Shown in pieces: positions 1 to 9,256 of a stretch of 47,555 bases of DNA (positions within the stretch are counted from its first letter, which is position 1; every line of letters begins with the position of its first letter). Under the pieces are notes generated by a model. The model was given only the letters and a program-made list of their open reading frames with translations, was not told the DNA's origin and ran no database searches. Origin of the DNA: SAR202 cluster bacterium (GTDB taxonomy: Bacteria > Chloroflexota > Dehalococcoidia > Lucifugimonadales > UBA826); assembly GCA_008373095.1 (NCBI GenBank), contig RQOP01000039.1, positions 1-47,555 of the forward strand, written 5' to 3'. The translations under genes were made by a program, and so were the position numbers.

Positions 1-119
1 CATGTTTTCAATCCTTTTCTTATACTTGTTTAAGCTTTTCAATTGTTTTCAACACGAAATGTTCAGATCCGATAATGTCGAATTCCTTAATGTCGGTCTA
101 GATTGGGTTAAGATGTTTG

Positions 120-149
120 TTGACTAAAGTAATTGGGGTTTGGCAGAAT
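120..149 (+). promoter_or_regulatory. Candidate promoter of tRNA-Arg
   Basis: A TTGACT -35 hexamer at 120-125 is followed after 18 nt by CAGAAT at 144-149, 11 nt before the mature tRNA. The -35 is strong and the -10 is moderate. The upstream 119 bases hold no recognisable gene. Confidence 0.45.
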
Positions 150-160
150 TATTGCAGAGT

Positions 161-236
161 GACCCTGTAGCTCAGTGGATAGAGCGACTGCCTTCTAAGC
201 AGTAAGTCGTGGGTTCGAATCCCTCCAGGGTCGCCA
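161..236 (+). tRNA. tRNA-Arg (anticodon TCT)
   Basis: A full cloverleaf can be drawn. The acceptor GACCCTG pairs with CAGGGTC, the D arm is GCTC/GAGC, and the anticodon stem ACTGC/GCAGT closes loop CTTCTAA with TCT at 194-196. The T loop is TTCGAAT and CCA is encoded at 234-236. The T stem GTGGG/CCCTC has one T-T mismatch at its second pair, which is also present in the selenocysteine tRNA of this window. It reads AGA (and probably AGG) arginine codons. Confidence 0.96.
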
Positions 237-311
237 TTCTTTCATTCGGCAAGGGTCCAGTTGATAAATCACTCCCCTGCCCTACACATGCAACTAATAC
301 ATGGATGCCAT

Positions 312-2375
312 ATGACAAATCGACTATCCAAAGAATCCAGCCCCTATCTCTTGCAGCATAAAAATAACCCCGTTGACTGGTTTGCTTGGGGAAAAGAGGC
401 ATTTGAAGAAGCCAAAACCCGTGATGTTCCCATACTACTTAGCATTGGGTATTCTTCCTGTCACTGGTGCCACGTCATGGAATACGAATCTTTTGAAAAC
501 GAAGGCATTGCCAAGCTAATGAATGAGAACTTTGTAAGCGTTAAGGTAGACCGTGAGGAAAGACCAGATATAGATTCCATATATATGTCTGCCGTTCAAT
601 CCATGACTGGTCAAGGCGGGTGGCCTCTAACTGTTTTTCTGACTAGTGATGGGCTGCCCTTTTTCGGGGGGACCTATTATCCGCCTGAGCCCCGTGGAGG
701 TATGCCAGGATTTTCGCAACTACTATCGGCTATATCTGACGCATATAAGGAAAGACGGGATGAAATAGAAGAATCTGGCTCGTACCTCCGAGACCATATA
801 AATCAATCACCTGAAAACTCTGCTGACAGTACCTTGGAGTCAGCATTACTGACAAAAGCCTACCAGCAACTCCTAACTCAACACGACTGGGAATCCGGCG
901 GCTTTGGTAATTCGATCAAATTCCCCCAATCTATGGCCTTAGAATTTTTGCTAAGGTATCACCAAAGACATCCTGATTCTCAGGCATTGGAAATGGTTGA
1001 GCTTTCACTTCAGAAAATGGCTTCTGGCGGCATGTATGACCAGCTGGGAGGAGGTTTCCATCGTTATTCAACTGACAAAAAATGGCTAGTACCACACTTT
1101 GAAAAAATGCTCTATGACAACGCTCTACTTTCACGCCTGTACCTGCACGCCTATTTAATTACTGGCAACAAATTCTATATCGAGGTAGCTGAAGACATAT
1201 TCCGATATATAGACAATGATATGACGGATAAGGATGGACTCTTCTACTCAGCTGAAGATGCCGATAGTGACGGAGAGGAAGGAACCTATTACATATGGGA
1301 CCACACGGAATTGAACCAGATACTAGATGAGCAGGAATTCAAACAACTTGAATCAGTTTTCACCCTCTCACAAAAAGGGGACTTTGAAGGTAAGAACATC
1401 CTTCATTACACTCCAGACAAAAGTCATTTTGGCTTTCTTGGCCCAGATAACTTAAATTTGCAGGCTATAAGAGCAAAGCTGACCACACAAAGAGAGTTTA
1501 GAAACAAACCCTTTAGAGACGAAAAGAACCTACTGTCGTGGAATGCCCTAATGTCCCTCTCTTTTATTGATGGATATTTCATTACCAAGGATCAAAAGTG
1601 GCTAGATAAAGCTAAACTAAACGGCAATTCATTATTAAAATATATAGATGCTCATTCTGGCGTATTTCACTCACAAAAGGCAGGTAAGGTCGGGAGTTAC
1701 GGATACCTAGAGGATTATTCTGCCCTCCTTTTACTTATGTTATCCCTGCACGAAGCAACCCTCGATCTTGACTGGCTAGCCAGAGCAGAACTCTTTGCAG
1801 AATCCTTAGTGCAATTATTCTGGGATAGTCACGAATCACGCCTATATGACACTCCTAACAACGGTGAAACTCTCATCATCAGACCTGGAGAAAGTTACGA
1901 TAATGCTACCCCCTCAGGATCATCAATGGCCGTAGAGGGTTTATATAAACTTTCCATTATAACTAATAATGAACAATATCGGCATATTGTAATATCCTTA
2001 TTGGCATCCACTTCTGGTATCGCCTCAGAACACCCAATCTCATTCAGCAACTGGTTATGTGTTTTAGATTCTTTTATTTATCCAACTCTGGAAATCGCCA
2101 TTGTTGCTGAAGATCACGAAAATGCTATAAAAATGCGCGATTGTTTATTCGAGTCCTATATTCCGAATCATATTTTCTGTGGAAACGCCTCTTTCAGCCG
2201 CTCAGAGAAATTTAGGAACAAATGGGACTCCTATCCCCTACTCACTGAAAGAGAACCTGAATCTAACAAAGCTACAGCGTTCCTCTGTGAAAATTATGCC
2301 TGTGAACTTCCAGTGAGTTCCCCAAAAGAATTTTTAGATTTAATTCGGCAAAAAATCCATCCAGCCCAAAAATAA
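312..2375 (+). CDS. YyaL/DUF255 family thioredoxin-domain protein (spermatogenesis-associated protein 20-like)
   Basis: This is a 687-residue protein of the YyaL/SPATA20 family, with an N-terminal thioredoxin-fold DUF255 domain (about residues 1-165) and a C-terminal alpha/alpha six-barrel domain like those of N-acylglucosamine epimerases. A CHWC motif lies at C50-C53 and a conserved GGWPL at 102-106 carries the thioredoxin-type proline. The frame is open from 261, but ATG 312 is preferred because family members begin close to the NRLxxExSPYLLQH block seen here from residue 3. No clear Shine-Dalgarno is visible. The enzymatic role of the family in bacteria is unknown; redox or sugar-related activity is only inference. 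It follows tRNA-Arg by 75 nt and converges with the lutB-like gene, leaving two bases between stops. Length is normal for the family. Confidence 0.9.
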   Translation: MTNRLSKESSPYLLQHKNNPVDWFAWGKEAFEEAKTRDVPILLSIGYSSCHWCHVMEYESFENEGIAKLMNENFVSVKVDREERPDIDSIYMSAVQSMTGQGGWPLTVFLTSDGLPFFGGTYYPPEPRGGMPGFSQLLSAISDAYKERRDEIEESGSYLRDHINQSPENSADSTLESALLTKAYQQLLTQHDWESGGFGNSIKFPQSMALEFLLRYHQRHPDSQALEMVELSLQKMASGGMYDQLGGGFHRYSTDKKWLVPHFEKMLYDNALLSRLYLHAYLITGNKFYIEVAEDIFRYIDNDMTDKDGLFYSAEDADSDGEEGTYYIWDHTELNQILDEQEFKQLESVFTLSQKGDFEGKNILHYTPDKSHFGFLGPDNLNLQAIRAKLTTQREFRNKPFRDEKNLLSWNALMSLSFIDGYFITKDQKWLDKAKLNGNSLLKYIDAHSGVFHSQKAGKVGSYGYLEDYSALLLLMLSLHEATLDLDWLARAELFAESLVQLFWDSHESRLYDTPNNGETLIIRPGESYDNATPSGSSMAVEGLYKLSIITNNEQYRHIVISLLASTSGIASEHPISFSNWLCVLDSFIYPTLEIAIVAEDHENAIKMRDCLFESYIPNHIFCGNASFSRSEKFRNKWDSYPLLTEREPESNKATAFLCENYACELPVSSPKEFLDLIRQKIHPAQK

Positions 2376-2377
2376 GT

Positions 2378-3811
2378 CTAATGTTTTTTTCGGAACGAGC
2401 TGTCTAACTCCAAGGATGCCCATTGCTCTACAAATGTTTTCTTTGCCAAAGCGGGTGATTCTCGGGTCTTCTTCCAGGAGGCTGGGAATGGTTTCCTAAC
2501 AAAAGGAGCTATATTTGCTATTAAACTAGCTGATTTCATGAGTGTATTAGTCAATTTACTATTTGCGAGAATAAATGCCCCGCATTTAGACAAATATCTC
2601 TCCCACAGCTTTGAGGTACGTTGATCCGGGTAGTCATTGCCTTCGACCAACTGATTGCGCAAATACAATAGCATTCTTGGAATATCTATTTTCACCGGAC
2701 ATGCTTCTTTACAGGCTCCACAGAGACTGGAAGCAAACGGAAGATTCTTTCCATCCGACAAGCCAGTTAGCATCGGTGAAACAATAGATCCGATAGGTCC
2801 AGGGTACACCCAGCCGTACGAGTGACCCCCAACTTTCCTGTAAACGGGGCATGCATTTAAACATGCACCGCACCTAAGACAATATAAGGCTTCTCTTAAC
2901 TGAGGATTAGCCAACATTTTGCTTCTACCATTGTCCACAATCACCAAATGAAATTCTTCAGGTCCATCTACATCTGTGCTTTTTCGCGGGCCCGATATCA
3001 TCGTTACATAACTAGAAATCCATTGACCTGTAGCCGATCTAATTAGTAATCGCAAAAACGTCCCTAAGTCTTCCATAGATGGGATTATTTTTTCCATACC
3101 CACAATCGCCACGTGTATACGGGGCATAGAAGTACACATTCGACCGTTGCCTTCATTGGAAACCAAGGCCAATGTGCCTGTTTCCGCCACTAGAAAATTC
3201 CCTCCAGTAATGCCCATATCCGCCTGGATAAATTTATCGCGTAACTGGTCTCTGGCTTCCGAGGTTAGGGTCTCAATATTTTCTGTATCACTTGTACCTA
3301 TTTTCTCTGAGAACAACTTAGATACTTCAGACCTTGATTTATGTATGGCTGGAGCGATTATATGGTAAGGAGTCTCTTCTGCCAGCTGTACGATATATTC
3401 TCCTAAATCCGTCTCGTACGGGTCTATCCCATTCTTTGTCAGTTCTTCATTAAGAGACATTTCTTCTGAAAGCATAGATTTGCTTTTAACAACTGTTTTA
3501 ACATCTCTTTTCTTTGCCAAATTTATGACGTATTGAGTTGCATCTTCCGCGGTCTCCGCAAAATGTACTGCACCACCAGAGCTGAGAATTTTAGATTCTA
3601 GCAATTCTAAATACTTATCTAGATTATTTATTACCTCTTCCTTAATTTCTCTACCTTTTGACTGCAATTCTTCCCAGTCAGCAGTGTCAGAAGAGGCTTG
3701 TATACGAGCACTATGAAACCCTTCATAAAGACCAGACAAATTCTTTTGAATCTGGGAGTCCAACAAAGTTTCTTTAGCTTTCTCTTCGAACTTTTGCGTA
3801 ACTGGTTTCAT
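2378..3811 (-). CDS. lutB: LutB-like iron-sulfur protein of lactate oxidation
   Basis: This 477-residue protein matches LutB/YkgF, the iron-sulfur subunit of the LutABC L-lactate dehydrogenase system. An N-terminal LUD domain (about 60-290) is followed by two ferredoxin-like clusters: CLRCGACLNACP near residues 310-322 and CGACKEACP near 363-372. A helical C-terminal tail follows. The frame opens at 3916, but the start at 3811 is chosen because its ATG overlaps the lutA stop as ATGA, a classic translational-coupling arrangement, and the MKPVTQKF N-terminus fits the family. LutC, a second LUD-domain subunit, is not adjacent. Electrons from lactate would pass through these clusters, probably at the cytoplasmic membrane face. 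The assignment to lactate is by family; other 2-hydroxy acids are possible. Confidence 0.88.
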   Translation of the reverse strand: MKPVTQKFEEKAKETLLDSQIQKNLSGLYEGFHSARIQASSDTADWEELQSKGREIKEEVINNLDKYLELLESKILSSGGAVHFAETAEDATQYVINLAKKRDVKTVVKSKSMLSEEMSLNEELTKNGIDPYETDLGEYIVQLAEETPYHIIAPAIHKSRSEVSKLFSEKIGTSDTENIETLTSEARDQLRDKFIQADMGITGGNFLVAETGTLALVSNEGNGRMCTSMPRIHVAIVGMEKIIPSMEDLGTFLRLLIRSATGQWISSYVTMISGPRKSTDVDGPEEFHLVIVDNGRSKMLANPQLREALYCLRCGACLNACPVYRKVGGHSYGWVYPGPIGSIVSPMLTGLSDGKNLPFASSLCGACKEACPVKIDIPRMLLYLRNQLVEGNDYPDQRTSKLWERYLSKCGAFILANSKLTNTLMKSASLIANIAPFVRKPFPASWKKTRESPALAKKTFVEQWASLELDSSFRKKH

Positions 3812-4566
3812 TTTATGTGGTCCGTCCCCATAGCCAAATCCATTAACTGTGCTATGTGCAAACTTTTTATGTCTAGGTTTTTCTTGATCATCAATCCGCC
3901 CATATGCATCAGGCAACTCATATCAGCTGCAGTGACTACCGCCGCGCCACTTTGTTTCACATTGGCAATTTTTTCTTCAGCCATCGCTGTGGATATTTCT
4001 GGGTATTTTGTAGAAAATGTTCCCCCAAAACCACAACAAACCTCCGATTGATCCATATATATCAAATTAATGTTTTCGAGAGATTTAAGTAAAGAGATGG
4101 GTTCTTTTGAGATCCCCAATTCACGATTTAGATGGCATGATTCATGATACGTTACATTGATGCTTTCAGCGGACTCTGATTTGAAGGGCGATAAATCATA
4201 TATACCTAATTTTTGGGTTATATATTCGGTGAATTCAAATGTTCGGGTTGATATGTCTTCTACGCTGTCAGCATCATTTTGGTCACATACTTCCATATAA
4301 TGATTTCTTATCATGCTGGTGCATGATCCTGATGGAAGTACAATATCTGTGTCACAACCAGAATAATCAGAAACAAATTTCCCCACTAATTTGGCAGAAT
4401 CGGACCAGTGACCAGAATTAAAAAATGGTTGTACGCAGCACGTTTGGGATGGCTCTACCGCCACCTCCACCCCCAACCTGTTTAAAACCCTAGCCGCACT
4501 AATAGCCACTTCCGGGTAAAAGTTATTGAGCACGCATGTAGCAAACAAAGAAACCTTATCAGGCAC
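3808..4566 (-). CDS. lutA: LutA-like CCG-domain Fe-S oxidoreductase
   Basis: The 252-residue product has the two cysteine-rich CCG domains typical of LutA/YkgE and GlpC/HdrB-type proteins. The first has TCC at C43-C44, followed by VQP where CCGQP is usual. The second has HESCHLNRELG and CCGFGGTFS in the last third. It is the first gene of a two-gene unit with lutB, joined by a 4-nt ATGA overlap. The likely role is the cofactor-binding half of a lactate oxidase complex. The glycine-to-valine change in the first CCG motif keeps both cysteines, so a cluster could still form. An 82-residue membrane protein lies 69 nt upstream on the same strand and may be co-transcribed. Confidence 0.85.
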   Translation of the reverse strand: MPDKVSLFATCVLNNFYPEVAISAARVLNRLGVEVAVEPSQTCCVQPFFNSGHWSDSAKLVGKFVSDYSGCDTDIVLPSGSCTSMIRNHYMEVCDQNDADSVEDISTRTFEFTEYITQKLGIYDLSPFKSESAESINVTYHESCHLNRELGISKEPISLLKSLENINLIYMDQSEVCCGFGGTFSTKYPEISTAMAEEKIANVKQSGAAVVTAADMSCLMHMGGLMIKKNLDIKSLHIAQLMDLAMGTDHIK

Positions 4567-4635
4567 GACCTTACTTATTCCTCTTGATTCAAAAACAACC
4601 CATATGAACTGAGAACCTGGTGGCCCAGAAATGTC

Positions 4636-4884
4636 TTAAATTAAAATACCTCTTATTGAAAAGGCTAGGATCCAACCAAGCATGAGAAGGCTCCCACCTG
4701 CAAACAGCTTTCCTTCCTTTCCTTCTTGCGCAGGTCCTGTCATCTTCATTGTGAAGAAAAAAAGGCCAAGAACAATTGCCAATATCCAGATTGACAAATC
4801 GTTTGCCCCCAATCCGGCTCCCAGTAGTACACCCACCCCTCCCCAAATGTAAGGCAATTTGAGTATATTAATGACTTCGTTCAT
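4636..4884 (-). CDS. Small membrane protein of unknown function
   Basis: The 82-residue product has three hydrophobic stretches, about residues 10-27, 30-47 and 62-81, with a short charged loop (KMTGPAQEGKEGK) between the second and third. I do not recognise a family. It is supported by a promoter with an exact 17-nt spacer whose -10 box ends only 7 nt before the ATG, so the mRNA would be leaderless or nearly so. A second frame at 4589-4846 overlaps it and is arginine- and cysteine-rich without membrane character, so it is disregarded. The gene precedes lutAB on the same strand and could belong to that transcript. Confidence 0.6.
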   Translation of the reverse strand: MNEVINILKLPYIWGGVGVLLGAGLGANDLSIWILAIVLGLFFFTMKMTGPAQEGKEGKLFAGGSLLMLGWILAFSIRGILI

Positions 4885-4891
4885 ACTCTGA

Positions 4892-4920
4892 AGAATACAC
4901 CGCGACTAGGTGGTTTGCAA
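4892..4920 (-). promoter_or_regulatory. Promoter of the small membrane protein (lutAB unit)
   Basis: On the reverse strand TTGCAA (4915-4920) is followed by a 17-nt spacer and TATTCT (4892-4897), then 7 nt to the ATG at 4884. TTGCAA is its own reverse complement, so it could also serve as a -35 for the divergent VOC gene, although the forward -10 there (near TACAAA, 4937-4942) is weaker. The layout predicts a leaderless transcript. Confidence 0.6.
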
Positions 4921-4969
4921 TGTAACAAGCACCTAATACAAATTATGAATAAGCACTTAGGGGAGAAAT

Positions 4970-5407
4970 ATGATTACTGGATTTAATCATTCTGGTTTTG
5001 TAGTGAGGGATTTAGAAAAGATGGTCTCATTCTATCGAGATGATTTAGGATTAGAAATAGAAAGAGAAATAGACAGCAAAGCTCCGGAATCAGGAGACCA
5101 TACTGGCATTCCCGGGGCACACAGAACTCTGATTTTCGTCGGCAAAGGTGGAGGTCACGCTCTAGAATTAGTCTATTATATTCATCCCGATAGTCCGAAA
5201 GGCCACCTAGACCGAAATCAACTTGGAGCCGCACACGTATGCTTCAACGTTGAAAATATAGAAGAGCTGTATAAAGACCTAACTAACAAAGGCATAGAAT
5301 TCGTTACCCCACCTATAATGCCCGACACTGAAAATGGGGGCCGGCGGGGAATATGCTATTGCCAGGACCCTGAAGGAAATTGGCTTGAGTTTATTCAAGC
5401 CGAGTAG
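4970..5407 (+). CDS. VOC family (glyoxalase/epimerase-like) metalloprotein
   Basis: A 145-residue vicinal-oxygen-chelate protein with two beta-alpha-beta-beta-beta modules. The four expected metal ligands are visible as H7, E66 (in ALELVYY), H89 (in AAHVCF) and E140 (in NWLEFIQ). The family includes lactoylglutathione lyase, methylmalonyl-CoA epimerase and ring-cleavage dioxygenases; the sequence does not settle the substrate. The start ATG has a good GGGGAG site 6 nt upstream. It is divergent from the small membrane protein and converges with the NHL protein, three bases separating their stops. Confidence 0.88.
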   Translation: MITGFNHSGFVVRDLEKMVSFYRDDLGLEIEREIDSKAPESGDHTGIPGAHRTLIFVGKGGGHALELVYYIHPDSPKGHLDRNQLGAAHVCFNVENIEELYKDLTNKGIEFVTPPIMPDTENGGRRGICYCQDPEGNWLEFIQAE

Positions 5408-5410
5408 GCT

Positions 5411-6427
5411 TTATTCTATTTCATAAATTTGAATTCTATGGCGGTTGGATTCAACCACGTATAATCGATTATTAGAATCAATACGGACTGATACTGGTCC
5501 CCAGAAATAAGATTCTGTTTGGGAAGATATATGGTACGGGGTATTTAGATGATCCGGTATATCAGGATTAAGATTCGAGATTTCTCTTGTCTCCATTTCA
5601 TCTTGATTGGATTCAAAAAAATCCTTGGCCCAATCTGAAAGAGTGGCTTCACCTCTCATGCTTGATATAGCCTTTCCATTCGAATCAAACACCTGCAATC
5701 GCTCATTTCCCCAGTCGGTGACATATATATTTCCATTTCTGTCTACCGAGACACCCGAGGGTCTGTTGAGACTGCCTTCACCCGAGCCTCCTATAGTTTC
5801 CAGATATTGTCCGCTGGAATCAAATTTTTGGACTCTGTCATTTCTCCAATCTGCGACATATACGTTATCGGAGATATCAACACCGATGCCCCAAGGTAAA
5901 TTAAATTCACCGGGCTCTGATCCACGAACTCCCCACTGGGACAAAAATTTACCTTCCGAGGTGTATTTTTGAATTCTGTGGTTTCTCTGGTCACAAACGT
6001 ACACTAATCCAGCGGAATCAACAGCGATACCCGCCGGCCCATTAAATTCACCTTCAGAATCACCTTTGACTCCCCATTTACTGACCACATCGCCTTTATT
6101 TGAATAAATGTTAACTCTACTTGTGTGTTCGTCAGTTATAAGTAGTCGACCTTCGGCATCAAATGCCATCGCAACAGGGAGTGTCATTTGCCCATCTCCA
6201 TCCCCAAATCCATAACCAAATTCATAAAGATATTCTTCAGCTAGGTTACAGACCCCCACCCGTATAGCACTTCTTCTTGCAGGATCACATCGGTTTAGGA
6301 CAAAGATTTCGCCATCTGGGCCAAACGCAACATCATAAGGATTCGCAAAGCCCCTTCCATTAAAACCGTTGTTAACTATTCCGATAGTCTTTAGATATCT
6401 AATACTGAGCGTATTAGTATTTACCAT
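5411..6427 (-). CDS. NHL-repeat beta-propeller protein
   Basis: The 338-residue product is made of about six NHL repeats with the recurrent pattern P-x-G-[IV]-x-V-D-x-x-G-x-[VI]-Y-V-x-D and then N-x-R-[IV]-Q. Clear copies lie around residues 30-75, 80-125, 127-170, 172-215, 220-260 and 305-335. It has no signal peptide or membrane segment at this start, so it appears cytoplasmic unless a start is missed. NHL propellers bind proteins, RNA or lipids, and peptidyl-hydroxyglycine lyases also use the fold; no catalytic residues were recognised. It lies 27 nt downstream of the DUF1800 gene in the same direction, so the three genes from 9042 to 5411 are probably one transcript. Confidence 0.85.
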   Translation of the reverse strand: MVNTNTLSIRYLKTIGIVNNGFNGRGFANPYDVAFGPDGEIFVLNRCDPARRSAIRVGVCNLAEEYLYEFGYGFGDGDGQMTLPVAMAFDAEGRLLITDEHTSRVNIYSNKGDVVSKWGVKGDSEGEFNGPAGIAVDSAGLVYVCDQRNHRIQKYTSEGKFLSQWGVRGSEPGEFNLPWGIGVDISDNVYVADWRNDRVQKFDSSGQYLETIGGSGEGSLNRPSGVSVDRNGNIYVTDWGNERLQVFDSNGKAISSMRGEATLSDWAKDFFESNQDEMETREISNLNPDIPDHLNTPYHISSQTESYFWGPVSVRIDSNNRLYVVESNRHRIQIYEIE

Positions 6428-6454
6428 AGCGAGTGTACCCCTAACCTTTGTTTT

Positions 6455-7867
6455 CTAAGCCAGCTGGTATTCGCGAGTCGATGCAATCATACCAATCAGA
6501 CGAGCAACTTGTATGGAGGCATTTTCATCAGGCTGACCGTTTTGTATTTGTACAGCACCCTGTGATTCCGCAAACTCAATTAGTCCTTCCCTAGTATCCG
6601 GTTGCACCTGTATAGGCCCCATATAATCCAAACACGAGTCCACCAATTTTTCAGGATCGCTGAGATCTTTTTGATTTGAAGTCACCCGACGAATGATATC
6701 TTTGACTCCATCTTTAGTGGGATCACTTAATTCTTTTGCCGCGAAATTTATGCGCTCAACCAAGGAGCCACTGTCTATCCACTCTACACCCTCATGCCAT
6801 CCTTCTACTGTAGGAGGAGCCAATAAACCTTGTCCCATGAACATCGTCTGTGCCCATAGTGAGTGTACATCCAGAGTTGGTTCCTGATAAGTGCCTGCGA
6901 GTCGCACCGTGCCAACGACCGATTCTACAGGTCCTTTTACCCTGGAATACATACATTTATCTGATTTAAAGTAATCTGAGTTAAATAGGCTACGCAGCAC
7001 TGCTGACACCTTATAACCTGATTGGAAATAGGCTTCCATCATCCCAGAAATTACCAGCTCGCCGTCAGAATCAACTTCATCAGATGCAAAATATTGAAAT
7101 AGTCTTGTAGACAGGAATCTTGCGGTAGCTTCTTGCGTGACTATTATGTCTACTATGTCCTCACCGTTAAAGTTCCCGACCTTACCGAGGAATTTCTTTT
7201 CCCCACCATCATGATCATCTGCCCGATATTCATAGTGCCAAGCTATTCTTCCATAAGGCCATATCGAATCTTTACTGGCTCTCACTGACATGTATTCCGC
7301 ATTCCCTAGTGTCCATCCAGTAAATGCTTTTGCGCACTCTTTAATATCATCTTCTGAATAGTTCCCTATTCCCATAGAGAAAAGTTCAAGAAGTTCTCGG
7401 CCGTAATTTTCGTTTATAGCCTCTTTATGATTCTCATTGTTATCGAGCCAAAGAATCATCGCTGGATCTCTTGAGAGTTCGACTAGCAAATCTCTAAAGC
7501 TTCCAAACCCGTAATGTCGAAACATTTCGATTTGGTTTAGCAATGCTCTAGCCTGATTTAGTTTTGCATAACCTGTCGCAAACAGACCGTGCCAAAATAG
7601 AGCCAACTTTTCCTCTAGTGGGTTACTAGTTGTGAGCATTCTATAAAGCCAGTATGCACCTGCTCCATCCAACTGCCTTAACTCAGACTGATCAACATGA
7701 TAGCGCCTGATGATGTCATCTGGCATATGGCCCGATTCACCTGGATCTAGTAAGTTGTCTACAGTAGCCTCGTAACCATCCTCTAGATAACCTTCCAGCT
7801 CATTTCTAGTTGCGCCAAACCCGGCCCTGCGCATTAGGTGAGCCATCAAAGAAACATCTTTATTCAT
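6455..7867 (-). CDS. DUF1800 family protein
   Basis: The 470-residue protein begins with the DUF1800 hallmark MAHLMRRAGFGAT and contains LALFWHGLFAT, NENYGRELLELFSMG and AFTGWTL, all typical of the family. DUF1800 proteins are almost always encoded beside DUF1501 proteins, as here. Their biochemical role is unknown, though they are frequent in Planctomycetota, Chloroflexota and other environmental bacteria. No signal peptide is present at this start. It lies 47 nt downstream of DUF1501 and 27 nt upstream of the NHL gene. Confidence 0.9.
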   Translation of the reverse strand: MNKDVSLMAHLMRRAGFGATRNELEGYLEDGYEATVDNLLDPGESGHMPDDIIRRYHVDQSELRQLDGAGAYWLYRMLTTSNPLEEKLALFWHGLFATGYAKLNQARALLNQIEMFRHYGFGSFRDLLVELSRDPAMILWLDNNENHKEAINENYGRELLELFSMGIGNYSEDDIKECAKAFTGWTLGNAEYMSVRASKDSIWPYGRIAWHYEYRADDHDGGEKKFLGKVGNFNGEDIVDIIVTQEATARFLSTRLFQYFASDEVDSDGELVISGMMEAYFQSGYKVSAVLRSLFNSDYFKSDKCMYSRVKGPVESVVGTVRLAGTYQEPTLDVHSLWAQTMFMGQGLLAPPTVEGWHEGVEWIDSGSLVERINFAAKELSDPTKDGVKDIIRRVTSNQKDLSDPEKLVDSCLDYMGPIQVQPDTREGLIEFAESQGAVQIQNGQPDENASIQVARLIGMIASTREYQLA

Positions 7868-7914
7868 ACTAATAACCTCTAGCTAAACACCAGTTTTGGA
7901 TTGACTCTTTAAAT

Positions 7915-9042
7915 TCAGGCGTTGACCAGATCAAATTGCTCGAACTGTCCATTAACTATTGGCACTGGGTCCAAACCGAACCACTTGTCAACAATCGTGG
8001 AATAGGTAGATCGGAAATCATTGTTGAAATGCAGGTCTCCTTCCAATTGGTCTGCTTCTTTTATAGAAGGATATTGCCCATACATTCCGCCTTTAACCTC
8101 TCCTCCTACCAGAAATGCAACCCCTCCAGAGCCATGGTCGGTTCCTGAGCCATTATCTTTAATACGCCTTCCAAATTCAGAGAAAATCATTACTATGACT
8201 TCATCTTCCTTACCGTGCTCCTTCATATCATCATAGAAATCGCCAACTGCCCCTGAAACCTCATCCCACAGCTTTGCATGGGTGGCTATTTCACCTGAAT
8301 GAGTATCAAAGCTTCCATGCTGTGTATAGAAAACTCTCGTTCCAAAGTCAGCAAGTAATACCTGGGCTATGCTTTTCATTCCCTGAGCAATAGGATTTGC
8401 AGCATATTCGATGGAAGAACTGTATTTCTGAGGAGCAGTCCTTAGTATGTCAGCCCCTTTCAGTGCATCCATACCTGTTTGCCCTAAGAAATTAAGAACA
8501 GGGTCTTTGCCCTGAACTCCTCCGTACATATGAGCAAAAGCGTCAAGAGCAAGCTTCTTAGCTGATTCATCTTTGATATCAGGAAACAATCCGTATGTTT
8601 CTAGGTTTCCAACTGAAGCTACTGGAACTCCCCTGACTCCAAGAGCTCTTGGTAACCCTCTACCAAAATTAACCCCGGTCAAAACATTTTCCGCACTGGG
8701 ATCTAAATCTCTTATGACTCTACCTAACCACCCTTCAGTACCAATTTCATCAGGTTGGGCTGTATGCCATATGTCCATCGACCGAAAATGAGACCTGTTG
8801 GGGTTATCGTAGCCAATGCCATTAATAACAGCTACTTTTCCTTGGTCATATAACCGTTTAATGGGTGCCATATGAGGGCTGAAGCCGTACACCTTATCAA
8901 TTGGTAACACCTTTTCTTGCTCTATATGGACAGTCCTTCTGAAGTCATAATATTCATCGTCTCCATATGGAACTACCGTATTAAGATAGTCATTTCCACC
9001 GGAAAGTTGAACAACAACAATCGATTTCTCTTTGTTTCCCAT
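7915..9042 (-). CDS. DUF1501 family protein (sulfatase-like fold)
   Basis: A 375-residue DUF1501 protein, a family related to the alkaline phosphatase/sulfatase superfamily. Visible motifs are VVVQLSGGNDYLNTVVPY near the N-terminus, HGSFDTHSG in the middle and FSEFGRRIKDNGSGTDHG, which supplies the expected acidic and histidine metal ligands. Many relatives carry a twin-arginine signal; this one starts directly at MGNKEKSIVVVQLSGG, so it appears cytoplasmic. It is the promoter-proximal gene of the DUF1501-DUF1800-NHL unit. The 214-nt divergent region up to the next gene is AT-rich and must hold promoters for both directions, but I could not pick convincing boxes. Confidence 0.9.
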   Translation of the reverse strand: MGNKEKSIVVVQLSGGNDYLNTVVPYGDDEYYDFRRTVHIEQEKVLPIDKVYGFSPHMAPIKRLYDQGKVAVINGIGYDNPNRSHFRSMDIWHTAQPDEIGTEGWLGRVIRDLDPSAENVLTGVNFGRGLPRALGVRGVPVASVGNLETYGLFPDIKDESAKKLALDAFAHMYGGVQGKDPVLNFLGQTGMDALKGADILRTAPQKYSSSIEYAANPIAQGMKSIAQVLLADFGTRVFYTQHGSFDTHSGEIATHAKLWDEVSGAVGDFYDDMKEHGKEDEVIVMIFSEFGRRIKDNGSGTDHGSGGVAFLVGGEVKGGMYGQYPSIKEADQLEGDLHFNNDFRSTYSTIVDKWFGLDPVPIVNGQFEQFDLVNA

Positions 9043-9256
9043 CAGATCCCCCTATATAGCTAGGTGATTATTAAAATAAATTATGTTCATATAGTCAGAT
9101 ATTACTACCTAAATTAATGTATTTCAATCCATATGTCCTTACCTATCCGGGATTTTAATAATTAATTTGTCTGTGGCTATTCTGAATAAAGGTATATACG
9201 GGATATGTAAAATGTACTTACAACACAAATTAGCACTCTAGAACTAAGGTGAAGCA

